Source: Coenobita brevimanus
Lineage: Eukaryota; Arthropoda; Malacostraca; Decapoda; Coenobitidae
NCBI GenBank assembly: GCA_032717465.1
Contig: CM064683.1
Location: 41,383,061-41,447,060 of the forward strand
Reading direction: 5' to 3'
DNA: 64,000 nt
Shown: positions 1-10,960 of the stretch, piece after piece
Numbering within the stretch: position 1 is the stretch's first letter
How the letters are laid out: the number at the start of each line of letters is the position of its first letter
The notes under the pieces: generated by a model
The model's database searches: none
What the model was told of the DNA's origin: nothing
What the model saw: only the letters and a program-made list of their open reading frames with translations
Made by a program: the position numbers and the translations under genes

Positions 1-118
1 AAACTATCACACGAGTGGATGGCCTGACCTACAAGAGGCCACATTATAAGTTGTATGGCAGGCACTGTAGCTCCTTTTTGTTAGTGATTTATCTTCTCAC
101 ACACTTGCAGTCATCCAA

Positions 119-350
119 CTCTTCAGGGGGAATTAAATACCAGATTAGTGGGTAATTAAGGCGCTCCAATCAGACTCAGCCTGTGTAGGTTTATATCCAA
201 GGGATGGCTGGGGTTTATTGCTCACATAATGCCATTCAGGGATGAGTGAGGCTGGTCACTCATCTTAAATGTCAGGACAAATTTGCCTAGCCCCGGGCTC
301 CTACGCTCCTTATGGGGCGACATAGGATTGGATGATGAATGTATGGATAA
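119..350 (+). repeat. tRNA-derived SINE copy (5' end worn)
   Basis: This copy matches, in opposite orientation, the better copy at 15360-15598. It shows a worn A-box region (around AGATTAGTGGGTAA) and a B-box-like GGTTTATATCC, then a shared body through the words GGTTTATTGCTCA and GGGGCGACATAGGATTGG and a GATG/GAATG-rich tail. The RNA polymerase III box spacing fits a tRNA head. The SINE reading is inferred from the boxes and from having two dispersed copies. It does not code for protein. Confidence 0.65.
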
Positions 351-650
351 AAAATAAACATTCCACATTTATTTATGCCTTAACGGCATACCTTCGGGGT
401 GGGAAATTCACCTCTTGATATCTTAGGTGTGAGGCGCTTCATCTGCCCCTGTCAGGCTGCATCAGATGGCACGAGTCTTTTTGGGCCGCAGATCCAGGGG
501 CCTGAAATTCTGTAGGTGGAAAATTCTGAGTCAATACTACATAGTTTTCAGCCAATGGAACAGAGCTATTCCTACAATATGCATAGCCATTGGTATCTGG
601 TTGCTTCTTCCCCCCCATCCCCACACACACACAATGGAGCAATAAATGAC
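351..650. other. Unassigned intergenic stretch
   Basis: No convincing gene is visible. It holds a short AC microsatellite near 620-633 and no recognisable element end. Confidence 0.5.
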
Positions 651-1806
651 AAATGGAATTTAATGTGGACAAACTCCCTTGCTATGGACTAACGTCTTTT
701 GTTCCTTTGATTTCTTCTTATCTTAGTGACAGGAAAATAAGAGTAAAAGTAGATGATGTATATTCGAATTTCCACTCATCGCCGGCGTGCCGCAGGGATC
801 AGTTCTGGCGCCAACCCTATTTCTGGTTCATATTAATGATCTCTTATCTGTCACTCACAATCCCGTTCACTCATATGCAGATGACTCAACACTACATAGT
901 TCATTCACACTCAGACATCCATTTACAAAGTCTAATATCTCTACCTCTCAACTAAGTACAGCCATCTCCATAAATAAAGACCTATCTACGATCAGTGAAT
1001 GGGGACAAAACAACCTTGTCTCTTTTAATGCTAGTAAAACTAAATATATACAGTTTACTAATAGACAGATATTGCCAGATTCGTACATTACCTTCAGTGC
1101 TACTAATATTCCCATCTCCAAAAGTATTGAAATTCTTGGTGTCTCACTTAACAGTGCCCTCAGCTGGAACTCTCACGTCAGATCACTTGCTAAAACCGCC
1201 TCAAAGAAACTTGGATTATTGTACAGAGTCCGTAACTTCTTCGCTGATGAGCAGTTAGCTATAATTTATAAGAGTCATGTGCGCTCTCAGCTTGAATATT
1301 GCTCACCCTTGTGGAATGGTTGTGGAGAGGTTGCATTAAGACAACTAGACAAAATTCAGAATAAAGCTGTTAGAATCATTAACAACCCTGCCATTACATA
1401 TAAACTACCTCCCCTGCCAGTAAGAAGGAATGTGGCCTCCCTTGCATTATTTTACAGATATTTTTTTGGCAAATGCTCAGATGAAGTTGCATCCATGGTG
1501 CCACCTCTCCATGCCTTCCCTCGTGCTACACGGGCATCTGGTAGCACTCATGACTGGAATGTCACTCAACCATATTGCAGAACTTCTGCCTATCAGAATT
1601 CTTTCATTCCCCGAACTGCATCTCTCTGGAACTCGCTTCCCCAGAGTTGTTTTCCTCCAAATTTCAACCCACAACTGTTCAAGTCTAACTGTTACAGATA
1701 TTTTATGAACAGAGGACACCAGTAATCTGGTGTATGGATTATTTTTTTTTTACCCATTTGTTTTTCCTTCCTCCGTTCTGTTATTTATAAAAAAAAAAAA
1801 AAAAAG
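645..1806 (+). mobile_element. Jockey-like LINE, 5'-truncated copy (subfamily A1)
   Basis: This is the 3' portion of a non-LTR retrotransposon: reverse-transcriptase coding from the middle of the RT domain to the C-terminus, a short 3' UTR and an A-rich tail at about 1788-1805. The 3' UTR after the stop (GGTGTATGGATT, then a T run) recurs at 3960-4172 on the same strand and at 38545-38592 in reverse, which defines a subfamily distinct from the fuller element at 15.8-19.0 kb. Truncation at the 5' end is the usual outcome of target-primed reverse transcription. Confidence 0.85.
653..1725 (+). pseudogene. Jockey-like reverse transcriptase, C-terminal fragment
   Basis: The product would be the RNA-directed DNA polymerase of a LINE, which copies element RNA at a nicked chromosomal site. 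Frame 2 encodes a short piece (653 to about 775), then one base is lost and frame 1 carries the rest to 1725. Visible RT motifs are GVPQGSVLAPTLF with INDLL, the catalytic YADDS motif, NASKTK, LGVSLNSALSWNSH and the C-terminal LWN-SLP region shared with the 15.8-kb element. The fingers and most of the palm upstream of the PQG motif are missing, as is the endonuclease. Apparent initiation codons inside the fragment are incidental. It is a dead fragment; the family assignment to the jockey group is by motif and not by a tree. Confidence 0.85.
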
Positions 1807-2570
1807 TTTCATGTAATTAAGTTTGGTAAAAGTGAGGAAAGATAAGATTGGAATTTTAAGTTAGGAAGATCAACCGAACACATATCAGAAACAGAGAAGG
1901 ACCTAGGAGCGATTATCAATAGCAGACTATCTCCAGCTGATCACATCAGTGAGATGGTACGGAACATGTATACACTGCTTGCAAATATGAGAATAGCATT
2001 CACATACATAAATGAAGACATGCTAAGAAGGATAATAACATCATTCATTAAACCAGCCCTGGAATATGCATCAGTAGTCTGGAGTCCTCATCTCAAAAAA
2101 CACATAGACAAGATTGAAAAGGTACAAAGGGCCGCTACAAGATGGGTACCAAGCTTAAGGGATCTAAGCTATGAAGAAAAACTAGAAAAACTGAATCTGC
2201 CAACACTACAGGAGAGAAGGAAAAAAGAGGAGACAAGTTTATGCTATATAAATGCATCTCAAGGAAAGAGATAATAGGCATAAATGAATATACAGTATAA
2301 CCTATGGGGAAGCATCAGCAAGAGGTCACTGCAAAAAACTGCATAAAAAGAGAGGCAATAAAGATCCAAGGAAATTCAGTTTCCCAAATAGGGCAATTGA
2401 TCAGTGGAATGCACTACTGAATGAAATAGTGTGTGCCAAAACAATTCACAAATTTAAGGATATGTACGATAAATATGGTTTAATACACAGGACAGTACAA
2501 GCCTGACTCATTCCTGTACAATCAGGTAAGAGCAATTAGGTAAGAACACACACACACATACACACACTTT
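1807..2570 (+). mobile_element. CR1-like LINE 3' fragment
   Basis: A second, unrelated LINE fragment abuts the first. From about 1860 to 2274 an open frame reads like the region after RT motif C of CR1/L2-type elements, with KDLGAIINS, ALEYASVVWSPH and KVQRAATRWVP. It stops at 2274 and the remaining C-terminus continues in another frame to a stop at 2504, with FSFPNRAIDQWN and HKFKDMYDKYG. A short 3' tail follows, ending in an AC-rich microsatellite (about 2545-2570). The catalytic RT core and endonuclease are absent. The clade is judged from wording typical of decapod CR1-like proteins. Confidence 0.75.
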
Positions 2571-2694
2571 AAAGAAAAACGTGCGGGCAGACTGGAACAC
2601 CCACATCCAGCTGAAGGTACCAGCATCCAGGGCGGCCACTGTGCTTGTGTTATGCAACAGACTGTGCAGCTTCTCATTACTGTTCTATCATCAT
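2571..2694. other. Short unassigned spacer with ATC run
   Basis: No gene. It ends in a short ATC microsatellite (about 2687-2704) that leads into the dispersed repeat next door. Confidence 0.4.
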
Positions 2695-2890
2695 CATCAT
2701 CATCGGGACCTCCTTTCCTACCCTAGGGCAGGGTGAGGAGTAGCAGCCCAAGTTTGCCCAATCCAATGGGCCATGCTTCCATTCATTCATCATTCAAGCC
2801 CCCAGAATTCTGGCTCTATCTGATACCTCCAAAACTTTCACCACATTCTGTAGCTTCACATAAATGTATCCAGTAGAGTCAATCCATTCT
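2695..2890 (-). repeat. Dispersed repeat family D (GAT-tailed)
   Basis: Shared words include CCAATGGGCCATGCTTCC, CATTCAAGCCCCCAGAATTC and GTAGCTTCACATAAA. Other copies lie at 10320-10480, 12183-12486, 13285-13497, 19880-20025 and 36262-36415. In all well-preserved copies one end merges into a GAT/ATC trinucleotide run, which suggests a retroposon with a simple-repeat 3' tail. No coding frame is conserved. The superfamily is not known to me. Confidence 0.7.
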
Positions 2891-3012
2891 ACAGAAATAA
2901 AAACTTATTTATAATACAGTACACATTACCAAATCCAAACAGCCAACTTCCAAAAAAAAATTTTAATGCTACAATAAAACTGTCTTTAAATCTGCACTAA
3001 TTGTGTGAGGAT
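2891..3012. other. AT-rich spacer
   Basis: No recognisable gene or element. Confidence 0.4.
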
Positions 3013-3215
3013 GCGATATCAACCCCTCTCTATTTGTATTGTTTATAAAGGCATGTTGAAGCCTTTATAAATGATACGAACATACGATATCAACCCCTCT
3101 CTGTTTGTATTGTTTATAAAGGCATGTTGGTGCCTTTATAAACAACACGAACATAAGATATCAACACCTCTCTGTTTGTATCGTTTATAAAAGCTCCAAC
3201 ATGCCTGTATAAATT
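3013..3215. repeat. 71-bp tandem repeat with internal inverted repeats
   Basis: The word GATATCAACnCCTCTCT occurs at 3015, 3086 and 3157, a period of 71 bp, about 2.7 units. Each unit contains TTTATAAAGGC and its complement GCCTTTATAAA separated by a few bases, so each could fold into a small hairpin. Confidence 0.75.
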
Positions 3216-3235
3216 AAACCTCAGTGCTTCTCTGT

Positions 3236-3455
3236 TTGACTACTACTACAACCATCACAACTACTAATACTACTATTACTACTACTACAACTACTACTGT
3301 TATTAACACTACAACTACTACTATTACTACTGTGCTACTACAACCATCACTATTGATATTACTGTTACAACAACTATTATTACTGTAACAACTACTCTCA
3401 CTACAACCACTACTACTACTAAAACCCTTACTACCACTACTATACTCCACTTCTT
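3236..3455. repeat. ACT/AGT trinucleotide-rich tract
   Basis: Imperfect ACT/ACA/ATT triplets run for over 200 bp. Its translation on the minus strand (serine/valine runs) is a by-product of the triplets and not a gene. Confidence 0.75.
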
Positions 3456-3547
3456 ACACTAAGCCATGCTCTTACCTTCCTATCAGTCACCCCATCAGAG
3501 TCCAACTGAAGGCAGCACTGATGGAGGTCATTATGGGCCAGCTTGTG

Positions 3548-3662
3548 TGCTGTACTATCTATCTATCTATTATCAGACACCTCAATCTTGTAAGGGGTGG
3601 CCACAAACAAATCGCCTCCATGTCGCCCTGTCCCCGCCATTTCATTGCCCTGCTCCCAGATC
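3548..3662 (-). mobile_element. LINE family C 3' end fragment
   Basis: Minus-strand copy of the tail of a LINE whose last coding segment and (GATA)n end recur about ten times in this window. The words GGTGGCCACAAACAAATCGC and CTCCATGTCGCCCTGTCC are present, with the TATC run at the left as the 3' tail. Confidence 0.75.
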
Positions 3663-3799
3663 TAGAAAAAAAAGAAAAAGGAAAATCAATTAAATCTACT
3701 CAGTGTACATCAAAACAAAGCATTATATATCTTGCTATCTGTCTGTCTGTCTATTTATGTCTGTCTATTTGTCTATTTACCTGTCCATCACTCATTTAT

Positions 3800-3916
3800 C
3801 AAGGCTCCGACATGCTTGTATATGTTGGCCTTGGTCACCGGAAGGCTGCTCTCCATGCTGCTCAATCTCTAGCACCCTCTCTACTAGTCTCTTATCCCTG
3901 AGGTCACACTCTATGA

Positions 3917-3920
<4 letters not shown>
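3800..3920 (-). mobile_element. LINE family B 3' end fragment
   Basis: Matches the end of the LINE at 31112-33112: GGTCACC, CTCCATGCTGCTC, CTCTTATCCCTGAGGTCAC and ATGACC. A 28-base T run follows at 3919-3946. Fragment only. Confidence 0.7.
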
Positions 3921-3950
<30 letters not shown>

Positions 3951-3959
3951 ACTGTCTGA

Positions 3960-4172
3960 TACACCGCCAAACTGAACAACTGCCTATCAGATTTCATTTA
4001 TTTCCCGAACTGCTTCTCTCTGCAACTCGCTTCCCCAGGATACTTTCCCCAAAAACCTCAACCTACAGTAGTTCAAGTCCAAATGTTATAGTTTTTTTAT
4101 GAATGGAGGACATTTGTTATCTAGTATATGGATTTTTTTTTCCCTCTATTTATCTTCTGTACAAAAAAAAAA
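3960..4172 (+). mobile_element. LINE subfamily A1, extreme 3' end
   Basis: Aligns by eye to 1565-1795: CCGAACTGC, TCTCTGnAACTCGCTTCCCC, TTTTTTTATGAATGGAGGAC and GTATATGGATTTTTT, then an A run at 4163-4175. The last ~40 codons of the RT are present but broken. Confidence 0.75.
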
Positions 4173-4175
4173 AAA

Positions 4176-4760
4176 TAAATAAATTGCTTAGGAAAAGGTT
4201 TTCCTGAGCTGTCTCAACTGATAAGGGAGAAAAAACAAATAAATAAATAAATAAATAAACTGTTTAGGAAAGGATGTTAGGCAGCTAATTCAACTGACAA
4301 GGGAGAAAAAAAAAACTAAATTGCTTAAGAAAAGGTGTTAGGGAGCTTCCTCACCTGACAAGGGAGAAAAAAAAAGTAAATTGCTTACGAAAAGGTGTAA
4401 GGGAGCTTCCTCAACTGACAAGGGAGAAAAAAATAAATAAATTGCTTAAGAAAAGGTGTTAGGGAGCTTCCTCACCTGACAAGGGAGAAAAAAAAAGTAA
4501 ATTGCTTACGAAAAGGTGTAAGGGAGCTTCCTCAACTGACAAGGGAGAAAAAAAATAAATAAATTGCTTAAGAAAAGGTGTTAGGGAGCTTCCTCACCTG
4601 ACAAGGGAGAAAAAAAAAAAAGTAAATTGCTTACGAAAAGGTGTTAGGGAGCTTCCTCAACTGACAAGGAAGAAAAAATAAATAAATAAATTGCTTAGGA
4701 AAAGGTTTTGGGAACTTCCTCAATTGATGAAAGAGAAGAAAAAAAACCCTGCTAATGCTT
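4176..4760. repeat. ~61-bp satellite, nine units, dimeric higher-order pattern
   Basis: The core TTGCTTAnGAAAAGGTGTTA recurs with its central G at 4196, 4262, 4323, 4383, 4444, 4504, 4566, 4629 and 4693 (spacing 60-66). Between 4320 and 4690 units alternate between an AAG form followed by TCACCTGAC and an ACG form followed by TCAACTGAC, giving three dimers of about 122 bp. The unit resembles the terminal repeats of the MITE family at 37.7, 52.2, 52.7 and 54.3 kb. Confidence 0.85.
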
Positions 4761-4825
4761 CCTTGTCTGCAATTCTTTAGTACAGGAAGACCCACACACT
4801 CAGCCGTACCTGCTTGGGCAGAGGA

Positions 4826-7800
4826 CAGAGTAAGTGATGACAGGAGGGGTGAGTGATGACAGGAGGGTGAGTGATGACAGGAGGGTGAGTGATGACAGGA
4901 GGGGTGAGTGATGACAGGAGGGGTGAGTGATGACAGGAGGGGTGAGTGATGACAGGAGGGTGAGTGATGACAGGAGGGTGAGTGATGACAGGAGGGTGAG
5001 TGATGACAGGAGGGGTGGGTGATGACAGGAGGGTGAGTGATGACAGGAGGGTGAGTGATGACAGGAAGGGTGGGTGATGACAGGAGGGTGAGTGATGACA
5101 GGAGGGTGAGTGATGACAGGAGGGTGAGTGATGACAGGAAGGGTGGGTGATGACAGGAGGGTGAGTGATGACAGGAGGGGTGGGTGATGACAGGAGGGGT
5201 GGGTGATGACAGGAGGGGTGGGTGATGACAGAAAGGGTGAGTGATGACAGGAGGGGTGAGTGATGACAGGAGGGTGAGTGATGACAGGAAGGGTGGGTGA
5301 TGACAGGAGGGGTGGGTGATGACAGGAGGGGTGAGTGATGACAAGGGGGTGAGTGATGACAGGAGGGTGAGTGATGACAGGAGGGTGAGTGATGACAGGA
5401 GGGGTGAGTGATGACAGGAAGGGTGGGTGATGACAGGAGGGTGAGTGATGACAGGAGGGTGAGTGATGACAGGAGGGGTGAGTGATGACAGGAGGGTGAG
5501 TGATGACAGGAGGGGTGAGTGATGACAGGAGGGGTGAGTGATGATAGGAGGGTGAGTGATGACAGGAGGGGTGAGTGATGACAGGAGGGTGAGTGATGAC
5601 AGGAGGGGTGGGTGATGACAGGAGGGTGAGTGATGACAGGAGGGTGAGTGATGACAGGAGGGGTGAGTGATGACAGGAGGGGTGAGTGATGACAGGAGGG
5701 TGAGTGATGACAGGAGGGTGAGTGATGACAGGAGGGGTGAGTGATGACAGGAGGGTGAGTGATGACAGGAGGGGTGAGTGATGACAGGAGGGGTGAGTGA
5801 TGACAGGAGGGTGAGTGATGACAGGGGGGGGAGTGATGACAGGAGGGGGGGGTGATGACAGGAGGGGTGAGTGATGACAAGGGGGTGAGTGATGACAGGA
5901 GGGTGAGTGATGACAGGGGGGGTGAGTGATGACAGGAGGGTGAGTGATGACAGGAGGGTGAGTGATGACAAGGGGGTGAGTGATGACAGGAGGGTGAGTG
6001 ATGACAGGGGGGTGAGTGATGACAGGAGGGGTGAGTGATGACAGGAGGGTGTGATGACAGGAGGGTGAGTGATGACAGGAGGGTGAGTGATGACAGAAGG
6101 GTGAGTGATGACAGGAGGGGTGGGTGATGACAGGAGGGGTGAGTGATGACAGGAGGGTGAGTGATGACAGGAGGGGTGAGTGATGACAGGAGGGTGGGCG
6201 ATGACAGGAGGGGTGGGTGATGACAGGAGGGTGGGTGATGACAGGAGGGGTGAGTGATGACAGGAGGGTTAGTGATGACAGGAGGGGTGAGTGATGACAG
6301 GAGGGGTGAGTGATGACAGGAGGGTGAGTGATGACAGGAGGGTGGGTGATGACAGGAGGGGTGGGTGATGACAGGAGGGTGAGTGATGACAGGAGGGTGA
6401 GTGATGACAGGGGGGTGAGTGATGACAGGAGGGGTGGGTGATGACAGGAGGGTGAGTGATGACAGGAGGGGTGGGTGATGACAGGAGGGGTGGGTGATGA
6501 CAGGAGGGTGAGTGATGACAGGAGGGTGAATGATGACAGGAGGGGTGGGTGATGACAGAAGGGTGAGTGATGACAGGAGGGTGAGTGATGACAGGAGGGT
6601 GAGTGATGACAGGAGGGGTGAGTGATGACAGGAGGGTGAGTGATGACAGGAGGGTGAGTGATGACAGGGGGGGTGGGTGATGACAGGAGGGGTGAGTGAT
6701 GACAGGAGGGTGGGTGATGACAGGAGGGGTGAGTGATGACAGGAGGGTGAGTGATGACAGGAGGGGTGGGTGATGACAGGAGGGGTGGGTGATGACAGGA
6801 GGGGTGAGTGATGACAGGAGGGTGAGTGATGACAGGAGGGTGAGTGATGACAGGAGGGTGAGTGATGACAGGAGGGTGGGTGATGACAGGAGGGGTGAGT
6901 GATGACAGGAGGGTGGGTGATGACAGGAGGGTGATTGATGACAGGAGGGGTGAGTGATGACAGGAGGGGTGAGTGATGACAGGAGGGTGAGTGATGACAG
7001 GAGGGGTGAGTGATGACAGGAGGGTGGGTGATGACAGGAGGGTGAGTGATGACAGGAGGGTGAGTGATGACAGGAGGGGTGAGTGATGACAGGAGGGTGA
7101 GTGATGACAGGAGGGGTGAGTGATGACAGGAGGGTGAGTGATGACAGGAGGGGTGAGTGATGACAGGAGGGTGAGTGATGACAGGAGGGTGGGTGATGAC
7201 AGGAGGGGTGAGTGATGACAGGAGGGTGAGTGATGACAGGAGGGTGAGTGATGACAGGAGGGTGAGTGATGACAGGAGGGTGAGTGATGACAGGAGGGGT
7301 GAGTGATGACAGGAAGGGTGAGTGATGACAGGAGGGTGAGTGATGACAGGAGGGGTGAGTGATGACAGGAGGGTGAGTGATGACAGGAGGGTGAGTGATG
7401 ACAGGAGGGTGAGTGATGACAGGAGGGTGAGTGATGACAGGAGGGGTGAGTGATGACAGGAGGGTGAGTGATGACAGGAGGGGTGGGTGATGACAGGAGG
7501 GTGAGTGATGACAGGAGGGTGAGTGATGACAGGAGGGGTGAGTGATGACAGGAGGGTGAGTGATGACAGGAGGGTGAGTGATGACAGGAGGGTGATTGAT
7601 GACAGGAGGGGTGAGTGATGACAGGAGGGGTGGGTGATGACAGGAGGGTGAGTGATGACAGGAGGGTGAGTGATGACAGGAGGGTGAGTGATGACAGGAG
7701 GGTGGGTGATGACAGGAAGGGTGAGTGATGACAGGAGGGGTGGGTGATGACAGGAGGGTGAGTGATGACAGGAGGGTGAGTGATGACAGGAGGGTGAGTG

Positions 7801-9815
7801 ATGACAGGGGGGGTGAGTGATGACAGGAGGGGTGAGTGATGACAGGAGGGTGAGTGATGACAAGGGGGTGAGTGATGACAGGAGGGTGAGTGATGACAGG
7901 GGGGTGAGTGATGACAGGAGGGGTGAGTGATGACAGGAGGGTGTGATGACAGGAGGGTGAGTGATGACAGGAGGGTGAGTGATGACAGAAGGGTGAGTGA
8001 TGACAGGAGGGGTGGGTGATGACAGGAGGGGTGAGTGATGACAGGAGGGTGAGTGATGACAGGAGGGGTGAGTGATGACAGGAGGGTGGGAGATGACAGG
8101 AGGGGTGGGTGATGACAGGAGGGTGGGTGATGACAGGAGGGGTGAGTGATGACAGGAGGGTTAGTGATGACAGGAGGGTGAGTGATGACAGGAGGGGTGA
8201 GTGATGACAGGAGGGTGAGTGATGACAGGAGGGTGGGTGATGACAGGAGGGGTGGGTGATGACAGGAGGGTGAGTGATGACAGGAGGGTGAGTGATGACA
8301 GGGGGGTTAGTTATTACAGGAGGGTTCCGTGATGACAGGAGGGAGAGTGATGACAGGAGGGGTGGGTGATGACAGGAGGGGTGGGTGATGACAGGAGGGT
8401 GAGTGATGACAGGAGGGTGAATGATGACAGGAGGGTGGGTGATGACAGAAGGGTGAGTGATGACAGGAGGGTGAGTGATGACAGGAGGGGTGAGTGATGA
8501 CAGGAGGGTGAGTGATGACAGGAGGGTGAGTGATGACAGGGGGGGTGGGTGATGACAGGAGGGGTGAGTGATGACAGGAGGGTGGGTGATGACAGGAGGG
8601 GTGAGTGATGACAGGAGGGTGAGTGATGACAGGAGGGGTGGGTGATGACAGGAGGGGTGGGTGATGACAGGAGGGGTGGGTGATGACAGGAGGGTGAGTG
8701 ATGACAGGAGGGTGAGTGATGACAGGAGGGTGAGTGATGACAGGAGGGTGGGTGATGACAGGAGGGGTGAGTGATGACAGGAGGGTGGGTGATGACAGGA
8801 GGGTGATTGATGACAGGAGGGGTGAGTGATGACAGGAGGGGTGAGTGATGACAGGAGGGTGAGTGATGACAGGAGGGGTGAGTGATGACAGGAGGGTGGG
8901 TGATGACAGGAGGGTGAGTGATGACAGGAGGGTGAGTGATGACAGGAGGGGTGAGTGATGACAGGAGGGTGAGTGATGACAGGAGGGGTGAGTGATGACA
9001 GGAGGGTGAGTGATGACAGGAGGGGTGAGTGATGACAGGAGGGTGAGTGATGACAGGAGGGTGGGTGATGACAGGAGGGGTGAGTGATGACAGGAGGGTG
9101 AGTGATGACAGGAGGGTGAGTGATGACAGGAGGGGTGAGTGATGACAGGAGGGTGAGTGATGACAGGAGGGGTGAGTGATGACAGGAGGGGTGAGTGATG
9201 ACAGGAGGGTGAGTGATGACAGGAAGGGTGAGTGATGACAGGAGGGATGAGTGATGACAGGAGGGTGGGTGATGACAGGAGGGGTGAGTGATGACAGGAG
9301 GGTGAGTGATGACAGGAGGGTGAGTGATGACAGGAGGGTGAGTGATGACAGGAGGGGTGGGTGATGACAGGAGGGTGAGTGATGACAGGAGGGTGAGTGA
9401 TGACAGGAGGGGTGAGTGATGACAGGAGGGGTGAGTGATGACAGGAGGGTGAGTGATGACAGGAGGGTGGGTGATGACAGGAGGGGTGAGTGATGACAGG
9501 AGGGGTGGGTGATGACAGGAGGGTGAGTGATGACAGGAGGGTGAGTGATGACAGGAGGGTGAGTGATGACAGGAGGGTGGGTGATGACAGGAAGGGTGAG
9601 TGATGACAGGAGGGGTGGGTGATGACAGGAGGGTGAGTGATGACAGGAGGGTGAGTGATGACAGGAGGGGTGGGTGATGACAGGAGGGTGAGTGATGACA
9701 GGAGGGGTGGGTGATGACAGGAGGGTGAGTGATGACAGGAGGGTGAGTGATGACAGGAGGGGTGAGTGATGACAGGAGGGTGAGTGATGACAGGAGGGGT
9801 GAGTGGTGACAGGGG
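4826..9815. repeat. 5-kb minisatellite of 18/19-bp units
   Basis: About 270 units of GTGAGTGATGACAGGAGGG and its 18-bp form lacking one G, with variants GGGTGATG, ACAAGGGGG, ACAGAAGGG and a 16-bp unit (TGTGATGACAGG). Rare variants recur at a fixed offset: ACAAGGGGG at 5970/7862, the short unit at 6051/7943 and GGTTAGTGATG at 6269/8161 are all 1892 bp apart, so a block of roughly 0.8 kb or more was duplicated. The plus strand is purine- and G-rich. Stop codons occur in all plus frames but in no minus frame of the unit, which explains the giant minus-strand open frames; these are not genes. Confidence 0.97.
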
Positions 9816-10319
9816 GGAACCAACACTGATACACCTTCCTTGATTATATGTACACGGTCCTGTAAATGAAAAAAAGAAATCATCACCACCACCACCATCA
9901 CTGCTGTCATCATCATCATCACAGTCATTGTTGTCATTATCTTTTTCATCACCACCACCACCATCTTTTTCATCATCCCTGTTGTCATCATCATCTTCAC
10001 CACAATCACTGTCACCATCATCATCATCATCATCATCACTGTTTTCACCATCATCATCTATCATCACTATGACCATCATCATTCTCATCATCATCACCAC
10101 CATCAGTCACCATCATCATCATCATCATCATCATCACCACCATCAGTCACCATCATCATCATCATCATCATCACCACCATCTGTCACCATCATCATCATC
10201 ATCATCATCATCACCACCATCAGTCACCATCATCATCATCATCATCATCACCACCATCAGTCACCATCATCATCATCATCATCATCACCACCATCAGTCG
10301 TCATCATCATCATCATCAT
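9816..10319. repeat. ATC/ACC trinucleotide array with ~38-bp periodicity
   Basis: Runs of ATC punctuated by CACCACCATCAGTCACC near 10096, 10137, 10213, 10249 and 10287 make a compound microsatellite. A short non-repetitive lead-in lies at 9816-9870. Histidine-rich translations are artefacts. Confidence 0.9.
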
Positions 10320-10490
10320 CCTGACATACTTTCCAACCCTAGGATGGTGTGAGGTAGGGTGCACAGCCAGAAATCACTACAGAATGACAAACCACCTAAA
10401 GCCCATCCAGTTGAATGGGCCACACACTCACTCCCTCACCATTCCAGTCCCTGGAATCCTGACTCCACCTCATAAACAACCCATACTTAA
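10320..10490 (-). repeat. Dispersed repeat family D copy
   Basis: Contains TTTCCAACCCTAGGATGGTG, TTGAATGGGCCA and TGGAATCCTGACTCCACC next to the ATC array, as in other family members. More diverged than the 12-kb copy. Confidence 0.6.
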
Positions 10491-10499
10491 ATGCTTCAT

Positions 10500-10856
10500 A
10501 TTATAGCATTAATATCCTGTACACCTCAGTAGTCAAGATGGAGAGATGGTTATTTTATGCTGTGGAGAAGATGGAAAGTGAGAGACTGACGAGGAGAGTG
10601 TATGTGAGTGAGGTGGAGGGGGAAGAGGGAGGGGGAGGTCAAGGATGAGATGGAGGGATGGTGTGGAAAGGTATATGGGAGAGAGGGGGTGTGAGCTGGG
10701 AGCAAGGCAGTAAAATGATGGGGGTCAGGGCAACATGGAGGTGATTTGTTTGTGGCCACCCCTTATGGGATTGAGGTGTCTGGCAATAGATAGATAGATA
10801 AGTAGACAAACAGACAGACTGACAAATGAGGACGTAAAGGAGCACTGTGGTGTTGA
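10500..10856 (+). mobile_element. LINE family C 3' end copy
   Basis: Plus-strand C-terminal segment: AGTGAGAGACTGACGAGGAG, a glycine-rich purine stretch, GTGGCCACCCCTTATGGGAT, then a GATA run (about 10788-10800). The conserved reading (LTRRVYVSEVE) can be followed, but frames are broken. The mixed GACA/GATA tail ends at about 10850 against the T run of the neighbouring minus-strand LINE. Confidence 0.75.
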
Positions 10857-10960
10857 TTTTTTTTTTTTTTTTTTAATGCGAGGAAGAAGGAACCAAAGGC
10901 CATGAGCCCGCAGTAACAGTTCCCTCCAAGAGAAAAACAAAATACAATAGAGAGCCAAAT

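Noticed and set aside
4777..10103. Minus-strand open frames of 446 to 1262 codons rich in PPVITH/SCHHS/LLSSLT repeats
   Set aside because: The minisatellite unit has no stop in any minus-strand frame, and the 18/19-bp mix shifts frames constantly. Overlapping giant frames in all three frames are a by-product of the array.
9866..10506. Histidine- and serine-rich proteins
   Set aside because: Translation of ATC/ACC microsatellite only. The same holds for 51282-51662 and 26.6-26.9 kb.
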